A stretch of 64,000 nt of DNA, taken from UTCHB3 sp964531325. GTDB taxonomy: Bacteria > Bacteroidota > Ignavibacteria > Ignavibacteriales > Ignavibacteriaceae. Of the stretch, positions 1-8,931 are shown piece after piece. Numbering within the stretch: the stretch's first letter is position 1; the number at the start of each line of letters is the position of its first letter. The stretch is taken from positions 1 through 64,000 of the forward strand of contig CAZHCW010000013.1 in assembly GCA_964531325.1 (NCBI GenBank), given 5' to 3'. The notes under the pieces were generated by a model. That model saw only the letters and a list, made by a program, of their open reading frames with translations, ran no database searches and was not told where the DNA came from. The position numbers and the translations under genes were made by a program.

Positions 1-820
1 CATCCCCATTCATATCATTGAGTAAGAAGTATTCTTCCGGATGAAATACAGTATCTGATGAGAACTCATAATATTGGCTAAAATCGAAACTGCTGTTGCC
101 GTAATAAAATCTAAGTAACTTTAATCCTGTTACATCACTTGCGAGAGTTGTTATGTCTGATTTCCCGTCACCATCAAGGTCGGATGAAAATATTTGTGCC
201 TCAGAATAATACATGCTCCCGATTCTGGGGATTGAATAATATTCAAGTGGTTGATTTTGTTCAAAGTTCTTTATAAAGTATATTTTGTCGATGACACTTG
301 TTTTATACACCAACTCTTCCCAACCATCACCGTCAAAATCTATTGGCCACATCCTTCCTATAAAATAAGCAACAATCGTCGAATCTGGAAGAGTAAAGGT
401 TGCATCAGGGATAGTGTCCAAATCTGGGCCTCCATAATATATATTGTACCGATAAATATCTTGTGGAAATCCCCCTATCCGCATCACAATATCACGATAG
501 CCATCTCTATTCATGTCGCATCCGGTAATTATCAAAGGATGGTATATCCTGATTTTAAAAGCAGAAGTATCAGGTACAGGGTTACCACCATAAATGAAAT
601 GTGCATACCCCCAGTTGTCATATCTTGAATCCATCTTACAAATAATGAAGTCATCACAACTATCACCATTTTGGTCACCCATATAGATGACGGATTCGTT
701 CCAATAATATCCTGCATCAAGAAACATTAGCGTATCAAACTGGGCGCGTGTTTCTGAAACTAATAGCAGGAAGATTATTGATATCGGAACAAATACATTT
801 ATAATACAATTTTTTAGCAT
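1..820 (-). CDS. FG-GAP/VCBS-repeat secreted protein (partial, runs off left edge)
   Basis: Reading the minus strand from an ATG at 820 gives an uninterrupted frame to base 1, about 273 residues with no stop, so the C-terminus lies outside the window. Residues 1-27 are a signal peptide ending near ETRAQ. Calcium-binding-type repeats of the form D-x-(N/D)-x-D-(G/S) follow at regular spacing: GDQNGDSCDD, CDMNRDGYRD, DFDGDGWEE, SDLDGDGKSD and a last one cut by the edge. Such repeats form integrin-like beta-propellers on exported proteins. It is probably secreted or surface-anchored, and the missing C-terminus might carry a T9SS sorting domain (inference). The Shine-Dalgarno is weak (AAAGAA). A structured leader lies 45-120 bp upstream. 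Confidence 0.8.
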   Translation of the reverse strand, partial: MLKNCIINVFVPISIIFLLLVSETRAQFDTLMFLDAGYYWNESVIYMGDQNGDSCDDFIICKMDSRYDNWGYAHFIYGGNPVPDTSAFKIRIYHPLIITGCDMNRDGYRDIVMRIGGFPQDIYRYNIYYGGPDLDTIPDATFTLPDSTIVAYFIGRMWPIDFDGDGWEELVYKTSVIDKIYFIKNFEQNQPLEYYSIPRIGSMYYSEAQIFSSDLDGDGKSDITTLASDVTGLKLLRFYYGNSSFDFSQYYEFSSDTVFHPEEYFLLNDMNGD

Positions 821-864
821 GTTCTTTGATTTCTTTTTTACACTTATAAAATCATTTAAAACAA

Positions 865-939
865 AAAACGGAAACCCATACTTAGACACACTCCTTAGCA
901 GTTACCGCCAGGGGTTGACTAAAAGTCGGTTTCCGTTTT
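865..939 (-). ncRNA. Candidate structured leader RNA or attenuator
   Basis: Two perfectly complementary 12-base arms (865-876 and 928-939; AAAACGGAAACC and its complement) enclose 51 bases. Inside, GACT/AGTC (917-920 and 924-927) forms a second small hairpin stacked on the outer stem. GGGGTT (911-916) can instead pair with AACCC (873-877), giving a mutually exclusive fold. On the minus strand the outer stem is followed by a T-rich run. The element lies in the leader of the FG-GAP gene starting at 820, so a cis-acting RNA is plausible. I do not recognise it as a known riboswitch class. The loop is too long for an ordinary terminator. Confidence 0.45.
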
Positions 940-1231
940 AATTACAAACCAGATCACATGTTAAAGCTGAAATCTACAATTGTCATCCCTCAAAGGATCA
1001 ACTGCTATTGGTTTTTCTGTTTTTCAAAATTCCTAATCTCTTCTTTTCCTAAAGTAGAAAAATATTTTAATTGTGCAAAAGTTTTCCAAAAAAAGTGAAA
1101 ATTTTCTTAAGTCATCCAGGAAGATGGAATTCATGCTAAATTAAACAGTCAAAAAGAGAAGTAAAAGAAACTCAGGTCAGTGATTTCTTCTTTTCAGGGC
1201 TTTTCAATCTTTTTGCCTGATCTCACTGCCA
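940..1231. other. Intergenic stretch with no recognised gene
   Basis: About 290 bp of AT-rich sequence between the structured leader and the 3' end of the NUDIX gene. No frame with a credible start, coding bias or homology-like motif was seen on either strand, and no tRNA-like fold. It probably holds the promoter for the leftward FG-GAP gene. Confidence 0.5.
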
Positions 1232-1699
1232 CTAAATTTTCAGGTGAACCTTAACCAATTCAAAATAGTATTTTTCGTGATTAAAATATTGGTTGATTAT
1301 TTCCGCAGATTTCCTCTGTCCGGGCCAAGCCATCAGCTTAATTGCCTCTTCAAATGAGAACCATCCATACTCCTCATGTTCCTCGGAAATGGCGATCTCG
1401 TTGTTAAGCCCGATTCTTCCAGCAAAAACAGGTATCAAACTTACAGTGTCTTTTTGAGGGTTATAAAATGAATTAACATTGGGAACAACCCAGAACTCCT
1501 CCGGTATCAATTTTGTCTCTTCTGCTATCTCCCGAAGGGCTGCCTCATAAGCAGTTTCACCCTCGTGCATCCTGCCTGTCACCGGCTGCCAAAGAAGTGG
1601 ATAAATCTCGTTTACAGCTCGTTTGAGCAACAAAAATTCGATCCGGTCATCGTTTATTCTGAATAAATGAGCTTCGATTATATCGTCAATTATTTTCAT
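1232..1699 (-). CDS. NUDIX hydrolase
   Basis: 155 residues, a normal length for a single-domain NUDIX pyrophosphatase. The NUDIX box G-x5-E-x7-R-E-x2-E-E-x-(G/T) is present around residues 42-64 (starts GRMHEGE, then REIAEET). The box coordinates Mg and hydrolyses a nucleoside diphosphate linked to another moiety. Substrate cannot be told from the box alone; the small size and the WQPVTG strand before it resemble dihydroneopterin-triphosphate or (d)NTP pyrophosphatases. It lies 9 bp after the large outer-membrane protein gene, so it is probably the last gene of the polysaccharide operon, where it might act on a nucleotide-sugar (inference). Confidence 0.85.
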   Translation of the reverse strand: MKIIDDIIEAHLFRINDDRIEFLLLKRAVNEIYPLLWQPVTGRMHEGETAYEAALREIAEETKLIPEEFWVVPNVNSFYNPQKDTVSLIPVFAGRIGLNNEIAISEEHEEYGWFSFEEAIKLMAWPGQRKSAEIINQYFNHEKYYFELVKVHLKI

Positions 1700-1708
1700 A
1701 TCAATTTC

Positions 1709-4700
1709 CTAAAAAAATGCCCTGACTTCAGCCCTGGCAGTATGGATAACTTTTCCGCCACCCTGCGACCTGCCATCGTAACCGAGTGTACTTTGCAAAT
1801 TGGCTGATATCCTGTAATCAAAATTTAATCTCCAAAAATAGTTTTTCCCCACCAGATTTCCGTTGGTTAACTCAAAAGGAAGAAAGTTTTCAGTGTCATT
1901 CTTAATGAGTTCAGTTCTCTCAACTTCAAACCTGACTCTTCCTGTACCGGCAAAAGAAAAATTCACTCTTAGCGACTGGCTGTTTGTCTTTAATTCGGTT
2001 GGCGTACCTGGATATTCATCCTTTGTATTTCCTGTTTTAAGAACTATTCCTGTTTCGATATAGTTTTCAGGACGATAGGAAAAATCAAGGACAAAATCCG
2101 TTGAGTTAATTTTCCGATTTCGCAATGAAGCAGGTGGAGCAGCCAGATTGTTTTCACCCAAAATAACATCAGTCTGAATACTGAATTCCCTTACAAGGCG
2201 CAACCGTGCCCTTACACTTCTCTCAGTAAAAAGTCCCTTTTCTGCACCGCCACTATACTCAGTGAGGCTTTTCCTCTCGTTAAATCGCAGTCTGAAATTC
2301 AGATCAGAACTGTTTTCAAAAATGAATATATCCTGAAGTATCGACTGATTTCCCCTGATGGTATTTGCATCATTCAGAAAATAAGAGAATTTCAACAGAT
2401 ATATCTTTTCAATATCTTTTTCCTTGCTGTTCTCTTCAATTCTCACTGTTGTCTCTGTACTCAAGAAATCAAAATACTTCAGGAAACCTGCTCCTTCGTT
2501 GGCTAATTCTCTTAATTGTACTTTAAATCTAAAACCCGTTTTAAGGTCGATTACAGGATATAATTCTTCACTTGGAAGTGTTACAGCGATAAAATCAGCA
2601 TCATAAATTGCCGGTTGAAACTCATTCTCGTCATAAAAACCGTTGTTGTTTATATCTCCGAGATATATATAATTTCCGGTTCCCCTTTCAACTTTTACAA
2701 ACACCCTCTCGAGCACTGATGCTCTTCTGGTGGACGCCTCATAAAAAAGATCACCATTTATACCACTATTGATTAAAGAGAACCGACTCCTCATTCGTAA
2801 CAAAACAGTCTGATTATCAGTTAGACCCTGAATCTTAAAATTGTTGTTATATCTTTTCTCCCTTACAGCGAGTGACACTTCAGAATTAAATTCCCGGTTT
2901 CCACTATATTTTAATGTAAATTCCTGCCCGGTGGTTTTAGATTCTTTTTCAAATATTCCATTTTGAGAGACTTCATCTTCCCTGAAGGTGAGTTTCCCGG
3001 TAAAGTTGATGCCATACAACAAAGGAATTTCCAACATCGGTCCTGTTTCATAAAACCAGTAACTGCCCGAGAGAAGTGAATCATTCCCTGTTAACCTGTC
3101 CTTCTTAATTTCACTGTCGAAAAATCCACCAATATTCAAAAAGCCAATATTATAGGTACCTGTTCCCTTTTGTTTCAACCAACTGCTTTTTAGAGCCGTG
3201 TTCTCAGAGGAGACAAAGTCTGCGCTGTATGAGATATCCCTGTTTCTCTCTTCAAATGATCGAAAAGTACCATTAATTCTTTCGGAATTAAAGTTATTTC
3301 CATTTTTCAAGTAACCATAATTTAAGTCAATTCCCGTGCCATCAATAGGATAAAATGAAACACCCGCTTCTCGAAGTACCTCTGATCCCCTCCCGGAAAT
3401 TCCCCCGGTATTATAATCCCTGTCGAATTCTACCGAATTAAACCGGTCAGGCGAAGTGAATCCTTCTTCCACATATCTTTCACGATATTTTAATGTGAAA
3501 GAATTTAGATTTATATCGAACAAAGAAAATTTTGTCGGATTAAATACTACTTCAAAATTTCTGGCATATCCCTCAACGGTAGAGCCTGCAAGAGCGGAAA
3601 ACTGGTTTTTATTGAGATCACTACCGGCAATCTCAGCTTTAAATTTCAAAAATGGCAGAGGTTGGTACTCGACTGTCAGATTCCCGGATTTTCTTTTTTC
3701 AGGAAGAGGCAAATAAATTATCGGGGAATAGACACCCTGCCCTTTCCCCACATATTTGAACTTGCCAATGGATTCACGCGTATAGTCTCCGATTCCAAAT
3801 CCTGAATAACTGAAGGAGACATTATAGATTGCATTAAACGAACCGGGATTATACAGATAATATTGAGATGTTACCCCTCCGATAAGAGTGTCACGAAGTT
3901 CATAAAATCCGTTTCGTCTTCCGGTTGAATCGACATCAGCAAGTCTTGCTCCGGGCTTAACTGCCTTCTCACGATCTCCACCTGCATTTCTTAAAATTTC
4001 TTTGTCCGATTCGGTAAGTGAAAAATCGATTGGGTTGTCTTTATCATCCCCCTCCTGTATGTATTGGATACTGTACCTCAATTTTGAATCAAAAAGTGAT
4101 CCATCGGTACCTGTCGAGAAAAAATTCCTCCCATATTTCCGGTCTGAATATTCAAAATCAACATTTATTCTGGAAGAGGAAGTAATTATTCTCCTCGTAG
4201 TAAAAATGAGTTCGCCACTGGAATAATCAATTGTATAGTCGTTGTTTTCGCCCCTCCTCATCTCTTCGCCGTTAAGAAAAACTTTCTCGGAGCCGGCAAT
4301 TATTATAATATCGCGTTCACCATTTAATCCGGTTAATCTATAGGGCCCTTGTACCCCCTCTTGACCTGCAAAAACATTGGAGTTGGTTCTGCCTCGTGAA
4401 CTGGCAACCGCAAAATATCCACTAAATTTGTCATATTTTACCTCGCCATACAATCCCTGAAGTTTTCTGGTCAACTTTCCAAATTCTCCCCGATTCGAAA
4501 AAAGGTCATAATCACCAAATACAGCTTTTGCATTTGGATGAGTAATCTGAATGAATACTTTATCTATTTCATCTAATCGTTCTGTGTTTCCCTCGGGTTG
4601 AATTGGAGTATTTTCGTCTGAAAGAGCGGCAACAAGTTCGATATTATCAGTCAATTTCCCGTTCAATTGTAGCTTTAAACCACTTTGAAGCGAGAGGTCT

Positions 4701-5194
4701 TTGTTGGTACCAAATGAAAATCCTCTAACGAGTGTACCACTTTTCTGCATACCGGTGCCAAATATATTGTCGGGAGATAAAAAGTTCTCAAACCCCTTAA
4801 AACCTTTAACAGTGTCTTCCCCGGCAAGCGTAATGAAGGGTTTTAGTTCCCGTTTTTTATATTCTCTGGTCAATGATGTAAAAATCGCTTCATACTCGAT
4901 TTTTATGGTATCAAAAATTGAGTATGCAAGTGACTCTGAAAGGGAAAATGAATTTAGCAGATAGTTGAACGAATAATCCGATTTCAGAAGGATTTTATCT
5001 CGAATTGTTAATATTTCGCTTCCTGGGATGATAGCAGTTGCACCAATTTGGTAACGGTTGTCAACCCGAACCGGGAGCAGTTCTGTTTTTTTATAGGTTC
5101 CTGATGAGGTTTGAGCTGAAGAAACCAAAGGAAGAAAAAAAAGAATTGTGAGAATTAATATCCCACGCGATGTATTTCTCAATCGCAGACACAA
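1709..5194 (-). CDS. Large outer-membrane protein of unknown function
   Basis: About 1,160 residues from the TTG at 5194. An in-frame ATG at 5314 would overlap the upstream GT9 gene by 119 bp. The TTG lies 1 bp after that gene's stop and gives a clean signal peptide (RGILILTILFFLPLVSSAQ), so I prefer it. An N-terminal globular part is followed by a region with SFGTNKDLSLQSGL and IQPEGNTERLDEIDKVFIQ, then a segment with VFLNGEEMRRG and DYTIDYSSGELIF, a plug- or Ig-like unit common in Bacteroidota outer-membrane proteins of unknown role. Most of the rest alternates as in amphipathic beta-strands, and the last residue is Phe, as in barrels inserted by BAM. Parts recall the SprA translocon family, but it is half that length, so I do not call it SprA. 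The context suggests a surface-glycan role (inference). Confidence 0.75.
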   Translation of the reverse strand: MCLRLRNTSRGILILTILFFLPLVSSAQTSSGTYKKTELLPVRVDNRYQIGATAIIPGSEILTIRDKILLKSDYSFNYLLNSFSLSESLAYSIFDTIKIEYEAIFTSLTREYKKRELKPFITLAGEDTVKGFKGFENFLSPDNIFGTGMQKSGTLVRGFSFGTNKDLSLQSGLKLQLNGKLTDNIELVAALSDENTPIQPEGNTERLDEIDKVFIQITHPNAKAVFGDYDLFSNRGEFGKLTRKLQGLYGEVKYDKFSGYFAVASSRGRTNSNVFAGQEGVQGPYRLTGLNGERDIIIIAGSEKVFLNGEEMRRGENNDYTIDYSSGELIFTTRRIITSSSRINVDFEYSDRKYGRNFFSTGTDGSLFDSKLRYSIQYIQEGDDKDNPIDFSLTESDKEILRNAGGDREKAVKPGARLADVDSTGRRNGFYELRDTLIGGVTSQYYLYNPGSFNAIYNVSFSYSGFGIGDYTRESIGKFKYVGKGQGVYSPIIYLPLPEKRKSGNLTVEYQPLPFLKFKAEIAGSDLNKNQFSALAGSTVEGYARNFEVVFNPTKFSLFDINLNSFTLKYRERYVEEGFTSPDRFNSVEFDRDYNTGGISGRGSEVLREAGVSFYPIDGTGIDLNYGYLKNGNNFNSERINGTFRSFEERNRDISYSADFVSSENTALKSSWLKQKGTGTYNIGFLNIGGFFDSEIKKDRLTGNDSLLSGSYWFYETGPMLEIPLLYGINFTGKLTFREDEVSQNGIFEKESKTTGQEFTLKYSGNREFNSEVSLAVREKRYNNNFKIQGLTDNQTVLLRMRSRFSLINSGINGDLFYEASTRRASVLERVFVKVERGTGNYIYLGDINNNGFYDENEFQPAIYDADFIAVTLPSEELYPVIDLKTGFRFKVQLRELANEGAGFLKYFDFLSTETTVRIEENSKEKDIEKIYLLKFSYFLNDANTIRGNQSILQDIFIFENSSDLNFRLRFNERKSLTEYSGGAEKGLFTERSVRARLRLVREFSIQTDVILGENNLAAPPASLRNRKINSTDFVLDFSYRPENYIETGIVLKTGNTKDEYPGTPTELKTNSQSLRVNFSFAGTGRVRFEVERTELIKNDTENFLPFELTNGNLVGKNYFWRLNFDYRISANLQSTLGYDGRSQGGGKVIHTARAEVRAFF

Positions 5195-5195
5195 C

Positions 5196-6290
5196 TTATG
5201 GTTGTTTTTCCAGGATGGATATTGCCTTAACCTCCACCTCCTCAACAGTAATGTTTTGAAGACAATTTCTGTGCGGACAGGTTCTGCCTGCATCAAATTT
5301 ACAATATTGCTCATCTACAGGTGAACAATCGAGCACCTTATAAATCATTATATGCTCTTCGCCATTGTGACGACAATAATTCGGATTTGTGGGCCCAAAA
5401 ATTGCAATGGTGGGGATTCCAAAATATCTGGCAATATAGACCGGTCCCGTATCGTTTCCGATTAAAAGTGCGGTGTTCTTTAACAGTTGTTCATATTCCG
5501 ATATCTGAGTTAATTCTGTTACTTTAATGCCTCTTTTCTTGAGGTCCACCATAAATTTTTCTTGTAATTTACCTTTTTCAACCACAAAATTAACAACCCT
5601 GATTTTATTTAATCTGTCTGCCAGAGTAATCATTTTTTCTACCCCCCACATTTTGGCATCCCAACCGGTAAAAGGAGTAATAACTACTTCTTTCCCTCTG
5701 GTCGCTGTTATTGGAAAACCATAATCCTCATCCTCTCTCTCCACTTTGATACAGGAATCTACAGCATCAAAATAGATATCCGCAAGGTGTGATTTCATGG
5801 TAAGCGGGCGAGAATTATTAAATGCTTTTTTGTATGCATCACGGGCAATTCCAAAAGAATGTTTTCCTCCGGAAAATAACATAAGGAAAATCGATTGTGG
5901 GTTAATCGAAAAGTTGATTGTGGTTCCATTTTGCAAACTGCGTGTTTGCTTAATTAATCCAACAGATGGAAACCTGCCACTCCGAATAAAATCATCCTTT
6001 CCAACAAATATGAACCCAAAATCAGGGAATTCTTTCTCCAAAATGAATTTCATGCTCGATTGTGTTATAAGGGTAATTTTTCCGATACCGTCAATTTTTG
6101 AAAGTTTTTTTAAGGCAGGTATTGTAAAAACTGAATCGCCAAGGTTATTTAATGAAATCACCGTAATCCCGTCACCCCTTTTTGCGAATAACCCGAGTAA
6201 ATTTTTTAAGACAAACACAAATGTGTTTGTAAAAAATTTTAGAACCGGTCGGTTATCGAGACCCAGTGAGACGGGTTTTGAGCTCTTCAT
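5196..6290 (-). CDS. Glycosyltransferase family 9 (heptosyltransferase-like)
   Basis: 364 residues with a GT-B fold. The N-terminal domain starts at ITVISLNNLGDSVFTIPAL, the GT9 first strand and loop. The C-terminal nucleotide-sugar domain carries LLIGNDTGPVYIARYFGIPTI followed by FGPTNP, the family signature (D-T/S-G-P). Several cysteines near the C-terminus (CSPVDEQYC, CPHRNC) are common in this family. Members add heptose or related sugars to LPS core or glycolipids at the inner face of the inner membrane. The start overlaps the flippase gene by 38 bp, so they are co-transcribed. Acceptor unknown. Confidence 0.88.
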   Translation of the reverse strand: MKSSKPVSLGLDNRPVLKFFTNTFVFVLKNLLGLFAKRGDGITVISLNNLGDSVFTIPALKKLSKIDGIGKITLITQSSMKFILEKEFPDFGFIFVGKDDFIRSGRFPSVGLIKQTRSLQNGTTINFSINPQSIFLMLFSGGKHSFGIARDAYKKAFNNSRPLTMKSHLADIYFDAVDSCIKVEREDEDYGFPITATRGKEVVITPFTGWDAKMWGVEKMITLADRLNKIRVVNFVVEKGKLQEKFMVDLKKRGIKVTELTQISEYEQLLKNTALLIGNDTGPVYIARYFGIPTIAIFGPTNPNYCRHNGEEHIMIYKVLDCSPVDEQYCKFDAGRTCPHRNCLQNITVEEVEVKAISILEKQP

Positions 6291-7770
6291 ACACAGAATT
6301 TCTGGTTATATGCAAAATTAATGGATACCCCAAAATTAAACATATTGGGAGTATCAGAGTGGTCAAATTAAACTGACTTACGATCAAAAGTGTACCCCCT
6401 GTAATGATTGCCGAGTACAGGAAGAACTTGAGGGTGTTTTGTTTTAATCCTTTTTCGGACCTGTAATCAGCCTGAATTTTAATAAAAACAAAACATGAGA
6501 TTGATTGAAGGATGAAAACTACGGATGTTGCAAGTGCAAGACCATTTTGCCCCATCGAATCCACAATAAAATATGACAAAAGGTATTTGAGTGCCAATCC
6601 CACAAAAGAAATTATTGTCAGAAATGTACTCCCCTTTAAACTGTATGTGTACCGTTGGGTGATTGCATAAAGAGCATAAAATGGAAGACTGAATGAGTAA
6701 TAAAAAAGCGTGCCCTGGGTTAGATCGGTTGAATGAGAAGAAAACTTGCCTCTTTCAAACATCAGGGATATCAAGTCGCCACCCGAAAAAATCAGGATCA
6801 ATACGCCGGGGATAAAGAGAAGTAATACCAGTTCAATAGCTTTTGTAAATTTAGAATTTGCCTCCTTAAAATCCCCTTTTGCAATATTTGATGCAAAATC
6901 CGGCAATAATGCACTGCCCAAAGCTGTTGTGAAAACAGATACCGGGAGCATGTATATTATGAATGAGTAATTTAAAGCTGCAATACCTCCTTGATCAACT
7001 GAAGAATAAAACAGCCTGTCAATTAAAAAAAACATCTGTCCCGCAGTTTCAATAAATAAAGTATTAAAAAAAATCATATAAGGAACATTACCTCTGAATT
7101 TAAACTTAAACCGGTTAAATCCAGGAATGATATTCCTTCCGCCATAGAGTAAATTTACGAGTTGAAGTGCATTTCCTGTAATAAATCCAACTACAATTGA
7201 TAAAGTCCCCAGCTTACCTGAAAAGAAAATTACGGTTACAATTACGGCAAGATTTGTCCAAAGTTGCGAAAGATATGTAACTTTAAACTTAAATTCTGCA
7301 ACAAGATATGCCGATAGAACACTAATCAGTGCATTTAGCGGAAGCGTATATAGCGTGGTCCTGAATAATTTGATTACAAAATTTAATTCAGACTCTGATG
7401 GTGAGGAAACAAACAGCGAGACAATTCCTTCTGCTGCAAAAAAAAGTATTGAAGCAAATCCGGTGATTACAAGGAAGAAAAAAATAAGAGAAGAAAATAA
7501 AAATGTATTGGCTTCTTCCGGATTCCTCTCCTTGAGTTCGTTATAGGTTGGAATAAAATAATTTTGTGCCTGGTAAAAAAGGATCGAATTTATCATTCCA
7601 GGAACAGTATATGCGATTAAATAAAATTCGAAATCCTTTCCAACCCCAAATTCACCAGCAAAGAGGACTTCTCTCAAAAAGCCGGTTCCCTTCGACAAAA
7701 TTTGAGTGAGAAGAACAATCAAGGCAGCACCACCAATACCCTGGAAAAGTATCGTAAGTCGGTTTTTCAT
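6253..7770 (-). CDS. MurJ/Wzx-like lipid-linked sugar flippase (MviN family)
   Basis: 505 residues, about 13-14 hydrophobic helices and almost no soluble part. The N-terminus (KGTGFLREVLFAGEFGVGKDFEFYLIAYTVPGMI) is the MOP-superfamily motif of MviN/MurJ proteins. ALNYSFIIYMLPVSVFTTALGSALLPDFA matches the second-half signature. The family flips lipid II or undecaprenyl-linked oligosaccharides. Its place among Wzz, Wza and Wzc-like genes argues for an exopolysaccharide repeat-unit flippase, although MurJ itself cannot be excluded without knowing whether another copy exists. Confidence 0.85.
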   Translation of the reverse strand: MKNRLTILFQGIGGAALIVLLTQILSKGTGFLREVLFAGEFGVGKDFEFYLIAYTVPGMINSILFYQAQNYFIPTYNELKERNPEEANTFLFSSLIFFFLVITGFASILFFAAEGIVSLFVSSPSESELNFVIKLFRTTLYTLPLNALISVLSAYLVAEFKFKVTYLSQLWTNLAVIVTVIFFSGKLGTLSIVVGFITGNALQLVNLLYGGRNIIPGFNRFKFKFRGNVPYMIFFNTLFIETAGQMFFLIDRLFYSSVDQGGIAALNYSFIIYMLPVSVFTTALGSALLPDFASNIAKGDFKEANSKFTKAIELVLLLFIPGVLILIFSGGDLISLMFERGKFSSHSTDLTQGTLFYYSFSLPFYALYAITQRYTYSLKGSTFLTIISFVGLALKYLLSYFIVDSMGQNGLALATSVVFILQSISCFVFIKIQADYRSEKGLKQNTLKFFLYSAIITGGTLLIVSQFNLTTLILPICLILGYPLILHITRNSVYEELKTRLTGSR

Positions 7771-7809
7771 AATTCTATTGGAGATTTAGGGATGTTTTAA
7801 ACCCGGGCA

Positions 7810-8931
7810 TCAGCTCAGGTATTTTTTTACTTCTTCTTCCTTTTTGAAGTAATAGAGGAAAGTAAGAAGAAAGAAAAGCAGACCTGCGCCCAGCATAGAG
7901 ACTACCATTTGTGGGGAAGATGCCTTCATGGGGGGTGTTGCAGTGTCAAGCACTTCAATGGTGGGTATATCCTTTTGCTCCTGTATAATCTCTTTGTAAT
8001 ATTGTTGTTGAAGCATTGAGTAAACTTCGTTAAGAATTTTCACCTCTCTGAAGTAGTTCGATAGCTTCATTCCAAGTTCCGGAGCATCCTTAAAACCAAC
8101 AAACAGCTCATCAGAATTTGTTTGAAATTTCTGGTAGGCTTTTTTAAGTGACTGCAACTTGCTTTTTGCTTCCATCACTTCCTGCACATCACCACTGAGT
8201 GTTTTTTGTAGATACTCGAGTTGAATCTCTGTGGTTATTATTTCACTTTTCACTTGTGCGGCCACCTCTATCGAAGCCTTCAATTGTTCAGGAAGTGAAA
8301 GCGTTTTGTTTGCTTTTTGAAATTGTGCATAGTTAAACTCGGCACTGTCAAGTTCAGTTTTTGTCTGGACAAGTCTCCCTTCAATAAACTGCCTTGTCAA
8401 TTTTGCCTTGTTGTGCAGTTTATTTCTGTTAATGCTGTCTAATGCATTTACAAATGTGTTACACACGAGCGAAGAAAACTCTGAGGCTTTTTTCTTATCT
8501 ACATCATTCCTTCCAAAAAAACCCGTTTTTACAGGAAATCCTATTTTAATAATCCCCTCTTTCGAAACCTCTACTTCAACATCCCCGATGGTTTTTAAGA
8601 TTGCTTCTTCATCCGTTTTTACACCATAATATTCTTTTAGATTTAATCTTGAGGTTACATATTTTACCGCAGATCTGCTCTTGATTATTTCTGCATATAA
8701 CTGAGAATTACCGGACGCACCACCTGTGATCAGACTTCCTACATCCTGTGCACCCAACATCCCCGCAAGACCCGAACTTTTTTGTGTTTCCGGTGGAAGT
8801 ACCGTTGCCATCGAGGTAAAAGTAAGAGGGTAAACAAAGTATAGAACCACTGTATAGATAACCAGGGCAATTGCTGATAATACCACCATCTTCAAAAGAC
8901 TTTTCTGGAGCACAAGCAGTATCAGTTTCAT
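7810..8931 (-). CDS. Wzz/GumC-type polysaccharide co-polymerase
   Basis: 373 residues. A hydrophobic helix at about 12-36 and another at about 342-363 (PQMVVSMLGAGLLFFLLTFLYYF) flank a periplasmic coiled-coil region. The first TM is followed by TSMATVLPPETQKSSGLAGMLG, typical of Wzz-domain proteins. The second TM is preceded by DTATPPMKASSP, the proline-rich motif of polysaccharide co-polymerases. There is no kinase domain, unlike the larger PCP upstream. Role: setting chain length or bridging to the outer-membrane exporter. It abuts the SLBB exporter gene with no gap. Confidence 0.87.
   Translation of the reverse strand: MKLILLVLQKSLLKMVVLSAIALVIYTVVLYFVYPLTFTSMATVLPPETQKSSGLAGMLGAQDVGSLITGGASGNSQLYAEIIKSRSAVKYVTSRLNLKEYYGVKTDEEAILKTIGDVEVEVSKEGIIKIGFPVKTGFFGRNDVDKKKASEFSSLVCNTFVNALDSINRNKLHNKAKLTRQFIEGRLVQTKTELDSAEFNYAQFQKANKTLSLPEQLKASIEVAAQVKSEIITTEIQLEYLQKTLSGDVQEVMEAKSKLQSLKKAYQKFQTNSDELFVGFKDAPELGMKLSNYFREVKILNEVYSMLQQQYYKEIIQEQKDIPTIEVLDTATPPMKASSPQMVVSMLGAGLLFFLLTFLYYFKKEEEVKKYLS

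Noticed and set aside
532..720. 62-residue minus-strand frame
   Set aside because: Shadow of the FG-GAP gene, which reads continuously in another frame from 820 to the edge with signal peptide and repeats.
865..939. attC-like integron site
   Set aside because: The core boxes (RYYYAAC and GTTRRRY) are absent at the ends, and there is no integrase or cassette series.
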